A stretch of DNA of 64,000 nucleotides, taken from the NCBI GenBank assembly GCA_963728165.1, contig CAVSIY010000006.1, forward strand, positions 620,001 to 684,000, read 5' to 3'. Under the pieces are notes generated by a model. It was not told the origin of the DNA, did not search any database, and worked only from the letters and a program-made list of their open reading frames with translations. Source of the DNA: Hyphomicrobium_A sp963728165. Its GTDB lineage: Bacteria; Pseudomonadota; Alphaproteobacteria; Rhizobiales; Hyphomicrobiaceae. Made by a program: the position numbers and the translations under genes. This document shows, one piece after another, positions 16,247-27,190 of the stretch. Numbering within the stretch: position 1 is the first letter of the stretch; each line of letters opens with the position of its first letter.

Positions 16247-17875
16247 ATGCCGCGCATTCGGATCGAATGGATTCCCGTGCAGACGTTCGGCCTGGGGCTG
16301 TTGGGCTTCGACCACCTCCAGCTCGTCTACCAGCAGGGCGACACCGACACCCCGAGCGGCCAGGATGCCTGGTTCGTGATGGAAGGCGTGCGCGAGGCCG
16401 AAGGCGACGAGGCGCTGCTCGGCATCGAAGGCGCGGACGGACACACGACGCTCAGCGTCGCCAACCTCGCCGCGCGCGATGCGCTCATTTCCAAGATCGG
16501 GACGCCGGAGCATCGCGGCAGCCGCTCGCTTCCCTACGGCGGGGACGAGTTTCAGGCGTGGGAGACCATGGCCTCCTACGCGCGCGATATCGAGCAGCAG
16601 GGCTTCCCCTACATCGCCTACAGCTTGCCCGGATCGCCGGCGCCGACCATCAATTCCTCCTCGGCGATCGCCTCGCTGGTCTACTACTCCGGCCTCGATC
16701 CGTCGGAGCGCCTGCCCTACGGCGTCCGTCTCTCGCCGGGCACCGCCACGCGTCTGGGCACCAGCGGCGATGACGCCATGCGCGTCGAATGCGGCTTCAC
16801 CACGCTGCTCGGCGGGGACGGCCGCGACGAGTTCGTTGGCGGATCCGATCCGCAGACAATCGAGAAGCTCTACGGCGGAAGCGGCGACGACCTCTTCCAC
16901 TGGTCGGCCGGGTTCAACATCATCCACGGCGGCCAACCGCAACTCGACTACGCCGCCGACGGCACCGACATCATCGACTACTCGGGCGCCGGCGTGGTGA
17001 CGATCACCCTCAACCGCCATTGGGTCCCGCACAAGGTGCCCAACTACGTGGCCGTGTTCGCGCACGGCCGCGATCACCTCTATTCCATCGAGCGCATCCA
17101 GTGGAACGCGACCACCGACCGCATCGTGCTCGGCGACGGCGTCGGCCTGGTCGAGGACGATGTCGTTCTCGATCCGAGAGCGCACGCCGAGAGCCATCCG
17201 GGCGACCATCTCGATCCGTCCTCGCATATGCGCAGCGGGCGCCTGATCGAAACGGGCGCCGTGGCGACACTGCTGCTGGGCGACGACGCCGACAACGTCC
17301 TGCGCGGCCACGCCGAGGACGACACGCTCTACGGCGGAGGCGGGAATGACATGCTCGCAGGCGGAGCGGGCAATGACGGCTACGTCTATCTGCCGGGCGA
17401 TGGCAGCGACGTCATTCTCGACGATGGCCGCGATGCTGACGTCGACGAGCTGATCCTCGGCGGCGGCATCGCGCCGGCACAAGTCACGCTGCATCGTCCC
17501 TCGCCTGCCTCCGATGACCTCGTCCTTTCCTTCGATATGGGCGGCCGCATCCTCATCAAGGATTTTTTCAAAGGGCCGTCCTCGGCAATCGAGCGGGTCG
17601 TCTTCGATGACGCGCCCGCCTGGGAGCGCGCGGAACTGCAAAGGCTTGCCGCCGCGGCGCCCGTCGGCGACGGCGACGATCGGTTGGCCCACGACGATCA
17701 CGGGGCTCCAACACCGGGGGCAGACGTCCTTCCCGATTTTGCATCCCTTGCCGCGATCGTCGATGCGCATGCCCCCGAGGCGATTTGGGGCGACCTTGCG
17801 GCCCACGCCGGTGCCCAGCCGCCGGCCGCCGACCCGTGGCCCGATCTGGGCCCGCACGCGAGCTGGCTCTTCTGA
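16247..17875 (+). CDS. RTX-repeat calcium-binding protein, orphan
   Basis: A 542-residue acidic protein. Two blocks of glycine/aspartate nonapeptide-like repeats are visible. The first is at about residues 186-215 (LLGGDGRDEF, LYGGSGDDLF); the second, at about 342-382 (LLGDDADNVL, LYGGGGNDML, AGGAGND), runs into a haemolysin-related beta segment (YVYLPGDGSDVI) typical of calcium-binding RTX proteins. The first about 180 residues are unlike any domain I can name. No N-terminal signal peptide is present, as expected for type I secretion, but no ABC exporter, HlyD or TolC gene is adjacent. The function is unknown; a lytic or adhesive surface protein is possible. Confidence 0.75.
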   Translation: MPRIRIEWIPVQTFGLGLLGFDHLQLVYQQGDTDTPSGQDAWFVMEGVREAEGDEALLGIEGADGHTTLSVANLAARDALISKIGTPEHRGSRSLPYGGDEFQAWETMASYARDIEQQGFPYIAYSLPGSPAPTINSSSAIASLVYYSGLDPSERLPYGVRLSPGTATRLGTSGDDAMRVECGFTTLLGGDGRDEFVGGSDPQTIEKLYGGSGDDLFHWSAGFNIIHGGQPQLDYAADGTDIIDYSGAGVVTITLNRHWVPHKVPNYVAVFAHGRDHLYSIERIQWNATTDRIVLGDGVGLVEDDVVLDPRAHAESHPGDHLDPSSHMRSGRLIETGAVATLLLGDDADNVLRGHAEDDTLYGGGGNDMLAGGAGNDGYVYLPGDGSDVILDDGRDADVDELILGGGIAPAQVTLHRPSPASDDLVLSFDMGGRILIKDFFKGPSSAIERVVFDDAPAWERAELQRLAAAAPVGDGDDRLAHDDHGAPTPGADVLPDFASLAAIVDAHAPEAIWGDLAAHAGAQPPAADPWPDLGPHASWLF

Positions 17876-17933
17876 CGCCGGCCGCGATCCTCTAAGATTG
17901 AGGAGCACGCCTCGCCCGCCGACGGAGGACCAA

Positions 17934-18893
17934 GTGCGCGCAGCTGGCATCCTTGAGCAGCCAAGTCTCTCGTTTAGCGTCGCTGGCCTCGGGATCTTTG
18001 CCCTGCTGCTGGTGACGCCGGCGGCGGCGCAAGAGCAGCGCGAGCCGCCCTGCGAGCTCGACGCCGGCCCGACGCGGGCTGTCGTCCGCGTCATCGATGC
18101 CGAGACGGTGCTGCTCGATGACAACCGCGAGGTGCGCCTCATCGGCGCGCTGGCCCCACGCTCACCCGACATGAGCCCTGCCGCTCCGGCGTGGCCTCCC
18201 GAGCAACGCGCCGAGGCGGCCTTGCGCGATCTGGTGCAGGGCAGCTCGGTGGAGCTCGCCTATGGCGAAGAGCGCGTCGACCGCTACGGGCGCCTTCTCG
18301 CCCACCTCTTCCTCAACCGTGGCGGCGAGCGCGTCTGGGTCCAAGGCGCGCTTCTGAGCGGCGGCAATGCGCGCGCCTACGGGCTGCCGGGAAGCTTTGC
18401 CTGCATGCGCGAGCTCTTGGCGCACGAGCGCGTCGCGCGCGACGCCCAAGCCGGCTTGTGGGGGAACGCCGCCTACGCCACGCGGCGCACCTTGCGGCCC
18501 CGGGCCCTGCTGCGCTTCCGGAACACCTACCAGATCGTAGAAGGGCGGTTGGTGCACGTCGTCTCCACCAAGTCTCGCACCTACCTCAATTTCGGCGAGG
18601 ACTGGCGCACCGATTTCACGGCGGGCATCGCTGCGAAGCTCATGCGCGCGCACCCCGCGTGGGCAAAGACGCTCGCTGGCCTCGAAGGCCGCAACGTCGA
18701 GGTTCGCGGTTGGATCGAGTATCGCAACGGCCCCTTCATCGAGCTGGAGGACCCGAGCCAGATCACGACCGTTGAGGACCGCGCGCATCCGCCGTCGGCG
18801 GCGCCGGGTGGCCCGCTCTTAAGCAGCGAGCATGGCGCCCCGCCCCAAAAACGAAAGCGCCCGGCGAAGAGGCCGGGCGCCGTCGATCTTTGA
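17934..18893 (+). CDS. Secreted thermonuclease-like (SNase-fold) protein
   Basis: A 319-residue protein starting at GTG 17934, with GGAGG at 17924-17928. A signal peptide ends near PAAAQEQ. The SNase fold is visible as VVRVIDAETVLLDDNREVRLIGALAP, a helix with EQRAEAALRDLV, and the catalytic-type segment ERVDRYGRLLAHLFL. The long C-terminal part (from about residue 185, NTYQIVEGRLVHV) resembles an OB-like extension with YLNFGEDWRTDFT. Such proteins are annotated as thermonuclease family, but nuclease activity is not assured. Its last codons overlap the terminator hairpin of the convergent carD gene. Confidence 0.75.
   Translation: MRAAGILEQPSLSFSVAGLGIFALLLVTPAAAQEQREPPCELDAGPTRAVVRVIDAETVLLDDNREVRLIGALAPRSPDMSPAAPAWPPEQRAEAALRDLVQGSSVELAYGEERVDRYGRLLAHLFLNRGGERVWVQGALLSGGNARAYGLPGSFACMRELLAHERVARDAQAGLWGNAAYATRRTLRPRALLRFRNTYQIVEGRLVHVVSTKSRTYLNFGEDWRTDFTAGIAAKLMRAHPAWAKTLAGLEGRNVEVRGWIEYRNGPFIELEDPSQITTVEDRAHPPSAAPGGPLLSSEHGAPPQKRKRPAKRPGAVDL
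18857..18880 (-). terminator. Intrinsic terminator of carD, inside the end of the nuclease gene
   Basis: GCGCCCGGC (18857-18865) and GCCGGGCGC (18872-18880) form a perfect 9-bp stem with a six-base loop. Read on the minus strand the stem is followed by TTTCGTTTTTGG, a good T tract; on the plus strand no T run follows. It therefore ends carD transcription while lying within the coding end of the opposite gene. Confidence 0.8.
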
Positions 18894-18906
18894 CTGTGAG
18901 CGTTGC

Positions 18907-19923
18907 TCAGGCGGCCTTCGTTTCCGAATCGCCGCCCTCTGCTTCGGCCTCGGCCGCAAGCCGGCGCCCACGCGCGCTCTTCGACAGCACCTCGGTGATG
19001 CGCTGAACCGCGCCGCGCTCGTCGAGCTTCTCAACCGCCGCAATCTCGCGCGCCATGCGATCGAGCGCGTCCTCGTAGAGCTGACGCTCTGAGTAGGACT
19101 GCTCGGGCTGCGCCTCGGAGCGATAGAGGTCGCGCACGACCTCGGCGATCGACACCAGATCGCCCGAGTTGATCTTGGCCACGTACTCCTGAGCGCGGCG
19201 GCTCCACATGGTGCGCTTCACGCGCGCGCGGCCCTTCAAGGTCTCCATCGCCTTCTTGACGACGGCCTCGTCGGAGAGCTTGCGCATGCCGACGCTCGCC
19301 AGCTTGCCGGTGGGAACGCGCAGCGTCAGCTTCTCCTTGTCGAAATTGATCACGAAAAGCTCGAGCGCCATGCCGGCGATCTCCTGCTCCTCGATGCCGA
19401 CGATGCGCCCGACGCCGTGCGCGGGATAGACGATGAACTCGTTGGCCTTGAAGCCGTGCCGCTGGCTCACCGGCTTCTTCTGCGCGCCCGCGAGCTGACG
19501 CGCGGCGGCGGCCTTCTCGGCAACTGACTTCGGCGTCGCCGGTGCGACCGGCGCGGTGATCTTTTGACCGGACGGCTTCATTGCGGCTGCAACGGCACGG
19601 ATCGTTCCCACGTTCGCCTGCCGCTGCGCAACCTTGGCGGCGACACCGCCCTTCACCGGAGCCTGCGGCTTGGCAGCGGGCACAGCGATCCGCGGCGCCT
19701 TGCCGGCCGACTTGACGGCAGCGGCGGTTCCTGCTGTCTTGACAGCGAGCTTCTTGCTCTTCGCAGGCGCTGCAGCTTTCGCGGCCGGCTTGCGGGCGAC
19801 GAGCTTGGATTTCGTATCGGAGCGACCCGGCCTCTTGCCGGCGGGGGCCGTCTTGGGCACGGCTTTCTTGCCGACGGAGCTGGCCGAGCGAGCGACAGTG
19901 TGTGCCTTTTTCTTCTGAGCCAT
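18907..19923 (-). CDS. carD: CarD/CdnL family transcription regulator with long basic N-terminal tail
   Basis: A 338-residue protein. The C-terminal about 180 residues (from about 156, HGFKANEFIVYPAHGVGRIVGI) are a standard CarD/CdnL module: an RNA-polymerase-interacting domain followed by the DNA-binding helical part (ALDRMAREIAAV). CarD proteins bind the RNA polymerase beta subunit and stabilise open promoter complexes, notably at rRNA promoters. The first about 155 residues are a low-complexity Lys/Ala/Pro tail (KAAAPAKSKKLAVKTAGTAA) resembling histone H1-like tails. Bacterial CarD usually starts at the folded domain. The start at MAQKKK (19923) is chosen because the upstream frame has no such character. 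Confidence 0.9.
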   Translation of the reverse strand: MAQKKKAHTVARSASSVGKKAVPKTAPAGKRPGRSDTKSKLVARKPAAKAAAPAKSKKLAVKTAGTAAAVKSAGKAPRIAVPAAKPQAPVKGGVAAKVAQRQANVGTIRAVAAAMKPSGQKITAPVAPATPKSVAEKAAAARQLAGAQKKPVSQRHGFKANEFIVYPAHGVGRIVGIEEQEIAGMALELFVINFDKEKLTLRVPTGKLASVGMRKLSDEAVVKKAMETLKGRARVKRTMWSRRAQEYVAKINSGDLVSIAEVVRDLYRSEAQPEQSYSERQLYEDALDRMAREIAAVEKLDERGAVQRITEVLSKSARGRRLAAEAEAEGGDSETKAA

Positions 19924-20357
19924 TGGGGTCGTCTCACTTTCTCCGTCAGGGTACACTAGGGGCCGTTCTATCGGAGCGCTCGCGCACAGAGCCCGTGCGC
20001 CGGCACCAGCCGCCGCTCCGGAAACCTGCTTCCCGGACCCACGGCCCGTCGAGAGCGGGACCAGAAATCCAGGCGAGTGCTTAGGGGGTAGACCAAAACC
20101 GCTCTTTCTCGGTCCGCGGGCGGCCCGATCAATGCTCAAATCAGGGCAAAGCGGATGCTCTTTTTGTTCGCTCCTGTTCCGGCTTTGTATTCAGCTCTCG
20201 CTATCGACCAAGAGCACCGTAACACAAACTTCATCGAAAATGAAGGCCGAGCGCCCCACAGGATGTGAAGCCACTTAACGGGCGAGCGTAAATCCTAAGC
20301 ATTCTCAAGAGGAAATGCGCAATTTTGACGCAAGCGGAGCGGGTGCCGCCCCAGCGG
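19924..20357. other. Intergenic region between fdxA and carD
   Basis: 434 bases, upstream of carD and downstream of fdxA on the minus strand. An open frame continues upstream of the carD start but lacks a good ATG and protein-like composition. AT-rich patches around 20155-20240 may hold the carD promoter. No clear terminator was seen. Confidence 0.4.
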
Positions 20358-20696
20358 TCAGTCGCCCTCGCCCGGCTCCGGGGAGAAGAACTTCTCGAAT
20401 TTGCCGCCCTCGTCCTTGAACTTGTCGGCGTCCGGCGGGGGCTCCTTCTTGGACGTGATGTTCGGCCACGTCTCCGAATACTTCCGGTTGAGCTCGAGCC
20501 ACTTCTCCAACCCTGGCTCGGTATCGGGCTTGATCGCCTCCACGGGGCACTCGGGCTCGCACACGCCGCAGTCGATGCACTCGTCAGGGTGAATAACGAG
20601 CATGTTCTCGCCCTCGTAGAAGCAATCGACGGGGCAGACCTCGACGCAATCGGTGTATTTGCACTTTATGCATTTCTCGTTGACGATGTAGGTCAT
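20358..20696 (-). CDS. fdxA: Seven-iron ferredoxin FdxA
   Basis: A 112-residue protein with the paired cluster motifs of 3Fe-4S/4Fe-4S ferredoxins: CIKCKYTDCVEVCPVDCF near the N-terminus, then CIDCGVCEPECPVEAI at about residues 39-54. It carries electrons in the cytoplasm; its partners are not evident. It belongs to a minus-strand series helicase, S4 protein, fdxA, carD that is widely kept together in Hyphomicrobiales. Length and the acidic C-terminal tail (FSPEPGEGD) fit the family. Confidence 0.95.
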   Translation of the reverse strand: MTYIVNEKCIKCKYTDCVEVCPVDCFYEGENMLVIHPDECIDCGVCEPECPVEAIKPDTEPGLEKWLELNRKYSETWPNITSKKEPPPDADKFKDEGGKFEKFFSPEPGEGD

Positions 20697-20792
20697 TGAT
20701 CAGGTCCGGCTTGCTTCCTCAGTGGGCCCATATGGGGCCAGCCGCGTATCGACAGGTTTGGGGCCAGAGCACGCGAGCCGAGCGGCCGGCCC

Positions 20793-21235
20793 CTAGCGGC
20801 TCTTGCCGCCGAGCCGATCGATCTCACGACGCTCTCTCTTGGTCGGCCGACCGCTGCCCGGCAGCCGCCGGCCAGGGCCAATCCCATTCTCCTGCCAGCT
20901 TGGGAGTTGCAACGACGATTGCGCAAGAGGTTTGAGCGGATCGGCTTCGGCTGTCAATTCCCCATAGAGCATACGGGCCGTGGCAGATGGCCCCCGCCGC
21001 ACGCCGAGGTCCAGCACCTTCAAGAGCCGCACGCGGCGGTTCAGAACGACGGTCAGCACGTCGTCGATGCGCACGATCTGGCTCGGCTTCGCCACACGCG
21101 CGCGGTTCAAGCGCACCTTGCCCGCGAGAACCAGCTCAGCCGCCAGCGTCCGCGTCTTGGTCAGCCGTGCGAACCACAGCCATTTGTCGATACGCTGGGT
21201 GGTGCGGTCATCGTCCGGCCCGTCCTCGCCAGGGC

Positions 21236-21239
<4 letters not shown>
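20793..21239 (-). CDS. RNA-binding S4 domain protein (HSP15-like)
   Basis: A 148-residue basic protein with an S4 domain at about residues 15-65 (QRIDKWLWFARLTKTRTLA, GKVRLNRARVAKPSQIVRIDD). Relatives include HSP15, which binds stalled 50S subunits carrying peptidyl-tRNA. A basic tail (SGRPTKRERREIDRL) ends the protein, as in HSP15. Its ATG overlaps the stop of the helicase gene upstream (21236-21239), so the two are translationally coupled. The exact ribosome-related role is inferred from the family. Confidence 0.85.
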
Positions 21240-24290
<3,051 letters not shown>

Positions 24291-24482
24291 TGGAGAAGGC
24301 CTCCAGATCTCAACTGCGCCTTGGCATTGCAGAGGCCCCGCTCAAGATCAAGGGCTTCCTTGCCGGCAACGTGCTCGGATGGAGAACTTGCGCATTACGA
24401 TCGCCTCCACCCAGGGCGATTGGCGCCGAAGCCTCGCGTTTCTTGCTGGATGAAGTGTGACCTTGTTTGCGCCGTCCTGGTC

Positions 24483-25334
24483 TCAACGCCTCAGGGCGAT
24501 CCGCTGCCGATCAGGCATCGTTATGTCGACGTGATCGGAAGCAAGGACCGCGGCGCCGATAATGGTGGGCACCGTAACACGATAAGGAATGAGGATATTG
24601 GCCTTCGGAACCGGGCGCAGCACGACCTCGATGTCGCCGCTGATCACCGAGTTGGCCCCCTCTCCTTTCTTGTGGCCGGAGATGGGAACGAGGCGAACGT
24701 TGCAAATCTGGCCGCCGCCGCGCTCGGAGCGACCGGTGGGCGAAAAGATGAGATCGAAACGTTGCTTGCCGTCGAAGATCGGCAATCTCTGCACGCACGG
24801 CTTGGCAATGTTGCCCAAGGACAAGGCCATCACCCCGCTCAAGGGATCGAGCACGTTCTTCAATTGCTCTTGCGTGACGGGAATGGCTTTCTTCGAGGGC
24901 GGGTCGGGTGGCACGAAGGTGACGCCGGCCACGCCCGACTTGTTGAACGCCATGTCGAGCGATCGGGCCTTCTTCTTGCCGAGGATCGCTTTCTGCTTGT
25001 AGCTGAACTGATAGCTTCCCGGCTTGGTGGCGGCGGAAAGGACGGAGCCCATGCTGGTCATTGCCCCGAAGTAATCGAAGATGGCGGTGTCGATCTTGGC
25101 TTCGGCGGCGAGCGCGTAGGCCTCGCCATTGACGGTCGAGTTGAAGCGGAAATAGCCGATCTCGCCCAGCAGGCCGAAGCTGACGCGGTAAAGCGCGTTC
25201 ACCTGCGCCGGCAAGGGGCCGGAGCCGGCGTGGGCCGGCGTGCCCAAGAGCGGCTGGGAAACGAGCAGCAGGAGCAAGCCGAGACCCGCTGCACAGCGAG
25301 CGCGATTGGCTCCCAGCCCAACCCGGTACATCAT
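24483..25334 (-). CDS. DUF3108 domain exported protein
   Basis: A 283-residue protein with a signal peptide (hydrophobic stretch ending near LLGTPAHA) followed by the DUF3108 pattern (LYRVSFGLLGEIGYFRFNSTVNGEAY...YFGAMTSMGS...PDPPSKKAIPVT). The family is predicted periplasmic, beta-rich and of unknown function. The start is placed at the double ATG 25334/25331, because an open frame reaching further upstream gives non-signal-like sequence. It is divergent from rpmB and separated from the helicase by about 190 bases without a gene. Confidence 0.8.
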   Translation of the reverse strand: MMYRVGLGANRARCAAGLGLLLLLVSQPLLGTPAHAGSGPLPAQVNALYRVSFGLLGEIGYFRFNSTVNGEAYALAAEAKIDTAIFDYFGAMTSMGSVLSAATKPGSYQFSYKQKAILGKKKARSLDMAFNKSGVAGVTFVPPDPPSKKAIPVTQEQLKNVLDPLSGVMALSLGNIAKPCVQRLPIFDGKQRFDLIFSPTGRSERGGGQICNVRLVPISGHKKGEGANSVISGDIEVVLRPVPKANILIPYRVTVPTIIGAAVLASDHVDITMPDRQRIALRR

Positions 25335-25697
25335 GAGACCCCGTGATCCTCGGAATGTCCCGCGGACAGCGCGTCCATTCGCGGTAGTCGGGCTTTGCGT
25401 CAAATATTTGACCCGGGGGCACACGGAAGGCCCGCATTCGCGGGGCAAACATCAACGCTATCGTAGGCGCTTTCGGCGCGAAACTCTAGCCAAGACTGGA
25501 GCCGAGACTGGGCACGAGAGTAGGCCGCAGCTCTTTGCGCGGCATGGCACCCAAAGGGCCGAGCGCCTTGACGCCGCCCAGGGCCTCGGGCATACACACC
25601 GCCCATGACGCGCCGGGCCAGCCGGCGTGCAGCAAATAACCTGAAAATCGCGGGTACGCGGGCCACCGCAGGGAAGCGGCGGCGAAGGAGCTTTGAT

Positions 25698-26000
25698 ATG
25701 ACGAGGCGCTGCGAGCTCACCGGCAAACTGCCCCTTTCCGGGCAACTCAGAAGCCACGCCGAGAACAAGACCAAGCGCAAGTTCCGTCCCAATCTTTGCG
25801 ACGTGACGTTGATGAGCGACGCGCTCGGCCGCAAGGTGCGCCTGCGCATCAGCGCGCACGCCCTGAAGTCGGTGGAGCATCGCGGCGGCCTCGACAAGTT
25901 CTTGCTCAAGGCTAGCGACACGGAGCTCTCCGAGCGCTGCCTGAAGCTCAAGCGCGAGCTGCAGAAGACCGTGAAGGCAGCGGCGCCGGCGGCGGCCTGA
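25698..26000 (+). CDS. rpmB: 50S ribosomal protein L28
   Basis: A 100-residue basic protein with the L28 signature (CELTGKLPLSGQLRSHAENKTKRKF, DALGRKVRLRISAHALKSVEHRGGLDKF). AAGGAG at 25685-25690 supports the ATG at 25698; an upstream in-frame ATG at 25605 is not needed. It has the alanine-rich C-terminal end often seen in alphaproteobacterial L28. It is a single gene between two minus-strand genes. Confidence 0.95.
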   Translation: MTRRCELTGKLPLSGQLRSHAENKTKRKFRPNLCDVTLMSDALGRKVRLRISAHALKSVEHRGGLDKFLLKASDTELSERCLKLKRELQKTVKAAAPAAA

Positions 26001-26055
26001 GGTTTCCCTCTTCAGAGAACTGGTCAGGCTAGACGCAGACGCCCTGGCGCCGCGC

Positions 26056-27150
26056 TCAAGGGCGCGCGCCGGCGCTGGCGAGATCGACGGCGTCGAGCGC
26101 GAACTGCAACAGCACCGTCCGCTGCAGCGCGTGGTTGAAATTGTCATCGGAGATCATGGTGATGATGGTGGCGCCGCCGGCTCCGGCGTGGACCGCCAGC
26201 CCCTCCATGTTGTCGATCTCCTGGTTCATGCTCGCCTGGAGCAGGGTTTCGCCGCGCACGAGCGCACCGGGACGCAGCTCATCGCGTCGCACGAGCCGCA
26301 AGCGCAGCTTGACGCCGTCGCCCCAACGAAAGCGCCGCTCGAGCACGAGCAGGCTGCCGTCGGGCAACGCCGCCGTGTCGGTAATGTCGTAGTCGTCGAT
26401 CCGGACGAGATGGAAGACTTGCGGCTCGCCCTTCACCCAAATCCAGCCCGTATGGTTGCCCGCGCCGTCCAGCAGACGCTCGACGATAGCGACAATGGCA
26501 CCCTTGTAGGGGCCGCCGCGCAGCATGGTGACGGCCTCGAGCCCCTTGTTGCGGTGCGCCCGCGCCATCGCCGCCGGCAGCGGCACGGAGCTTCGCGCCG
26601 GCGACAGCCCGTCCTTGCCGATGTCGAACCATCCGATCCGATGGTTGCGCTCGAACGAAATCAAGGCGCGACCTTTGGTTGGCGTCCCTGCGACGACGGC
26701 CAATCCTTCGGCGTCGCGGTCCTTGTAGCGCGCAAACACCGCCCCGCCCCTGACCGGACCAAGCCGCGCTTGGCGCACGGCCTTCGGCTTGTCGCCGTCG
26801 TAGACGAGGGTCGCCGTCATCCACGTTCCAGCATCCGATAGGGCCAGGAGGCTCTGGCCCTTGGCGTCGAGCGCAAGACCCGACCAGCCGCCGAAATTGG
26901 GCGACGGCGAGGTCAGGACGAGACCGCCCCGCCAGGTGAGCTTGCCGAAGCGCTTTTTCTTGGGATCCAACTTGTCGAAAGCGGCGATCGGCTGCGCCAC
27001 CACCTCGATGGCCCTCGCCGTCCCATCGATCGGAGCAGGCTTTGGCTCCCCCAGCGCGATGCCGGCGCCCACGCCGAGGAGCCCCGCGGCAAGGGTGACG
27101 CCGCGCGCGAACGGCGTTTGTCCGCGCAGCGCGACGACGACGTCCTGCAT
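26056..27150 (-). CDS. Exported esterase-like phytase family protein
   Basis: A 364-residue protein with an N-terminal hydrophobic segment (ARGVTLAAGLLGVGAGIALG) acting as signal or anchor. A predicted beta-propeller-like body follows with the esterase-phytase family landmarks WSGLALDAKGQSLLALSDAG, RDAEGLAVV, RNKGLEAVTML and DNMEGLAVHAG. Members are annotated as esterase-like activity of phytase family; the substrate is unknown. The ATG at 27150 is preferred over an upstream TTG at 27180. It lies 40 bases downstream of cobT in the same direction and may be co-transcribed. Confidence 0.75.
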   Translation of the reverse strand: MQDVVVALRGQTPFARGVTLAAGLLGVGAGIALGEPKPAPIDGTARAIEVVAQPIAAFDKLDPKKKRFGKLTWRGGLVLTSPSPNFGGWSGLALDAKGQSLLALSDAGTWMTATLVYDGDKPKAVRQARLGPVRGGAVFARYKDRDAEGLAVVAGTPTKGRALISFERNHRIGWFDIGKDGLSPARSSVPLPAAMARAHRNKGLEAVTMLRGGPYKGAIVAIVERLLDGAGNHTGWIWVKGEPQVFHLVRIDDYDITDTAALPDGSLLVLERRFRWGDGVKLRLRLVRRDELRPGALVRGETLLQASMNQEIDNMEGLAVHAGAGGATIITMISDDNFNHALQRTVLLQFALDAVDLASAGARP

Positions 27151-27190
27151 CGATCTGAGCCGCAAGGCGCACCCCCTCAATGGATCAAAC

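Noticed and set aside
15618..16379. Open frames in the gene-poor region after tRNA-Arg
   Set aside because: Arginine/proline-rich translations without domain character, no ribosome binding site, and overlap with the real RTX gene in another frame.
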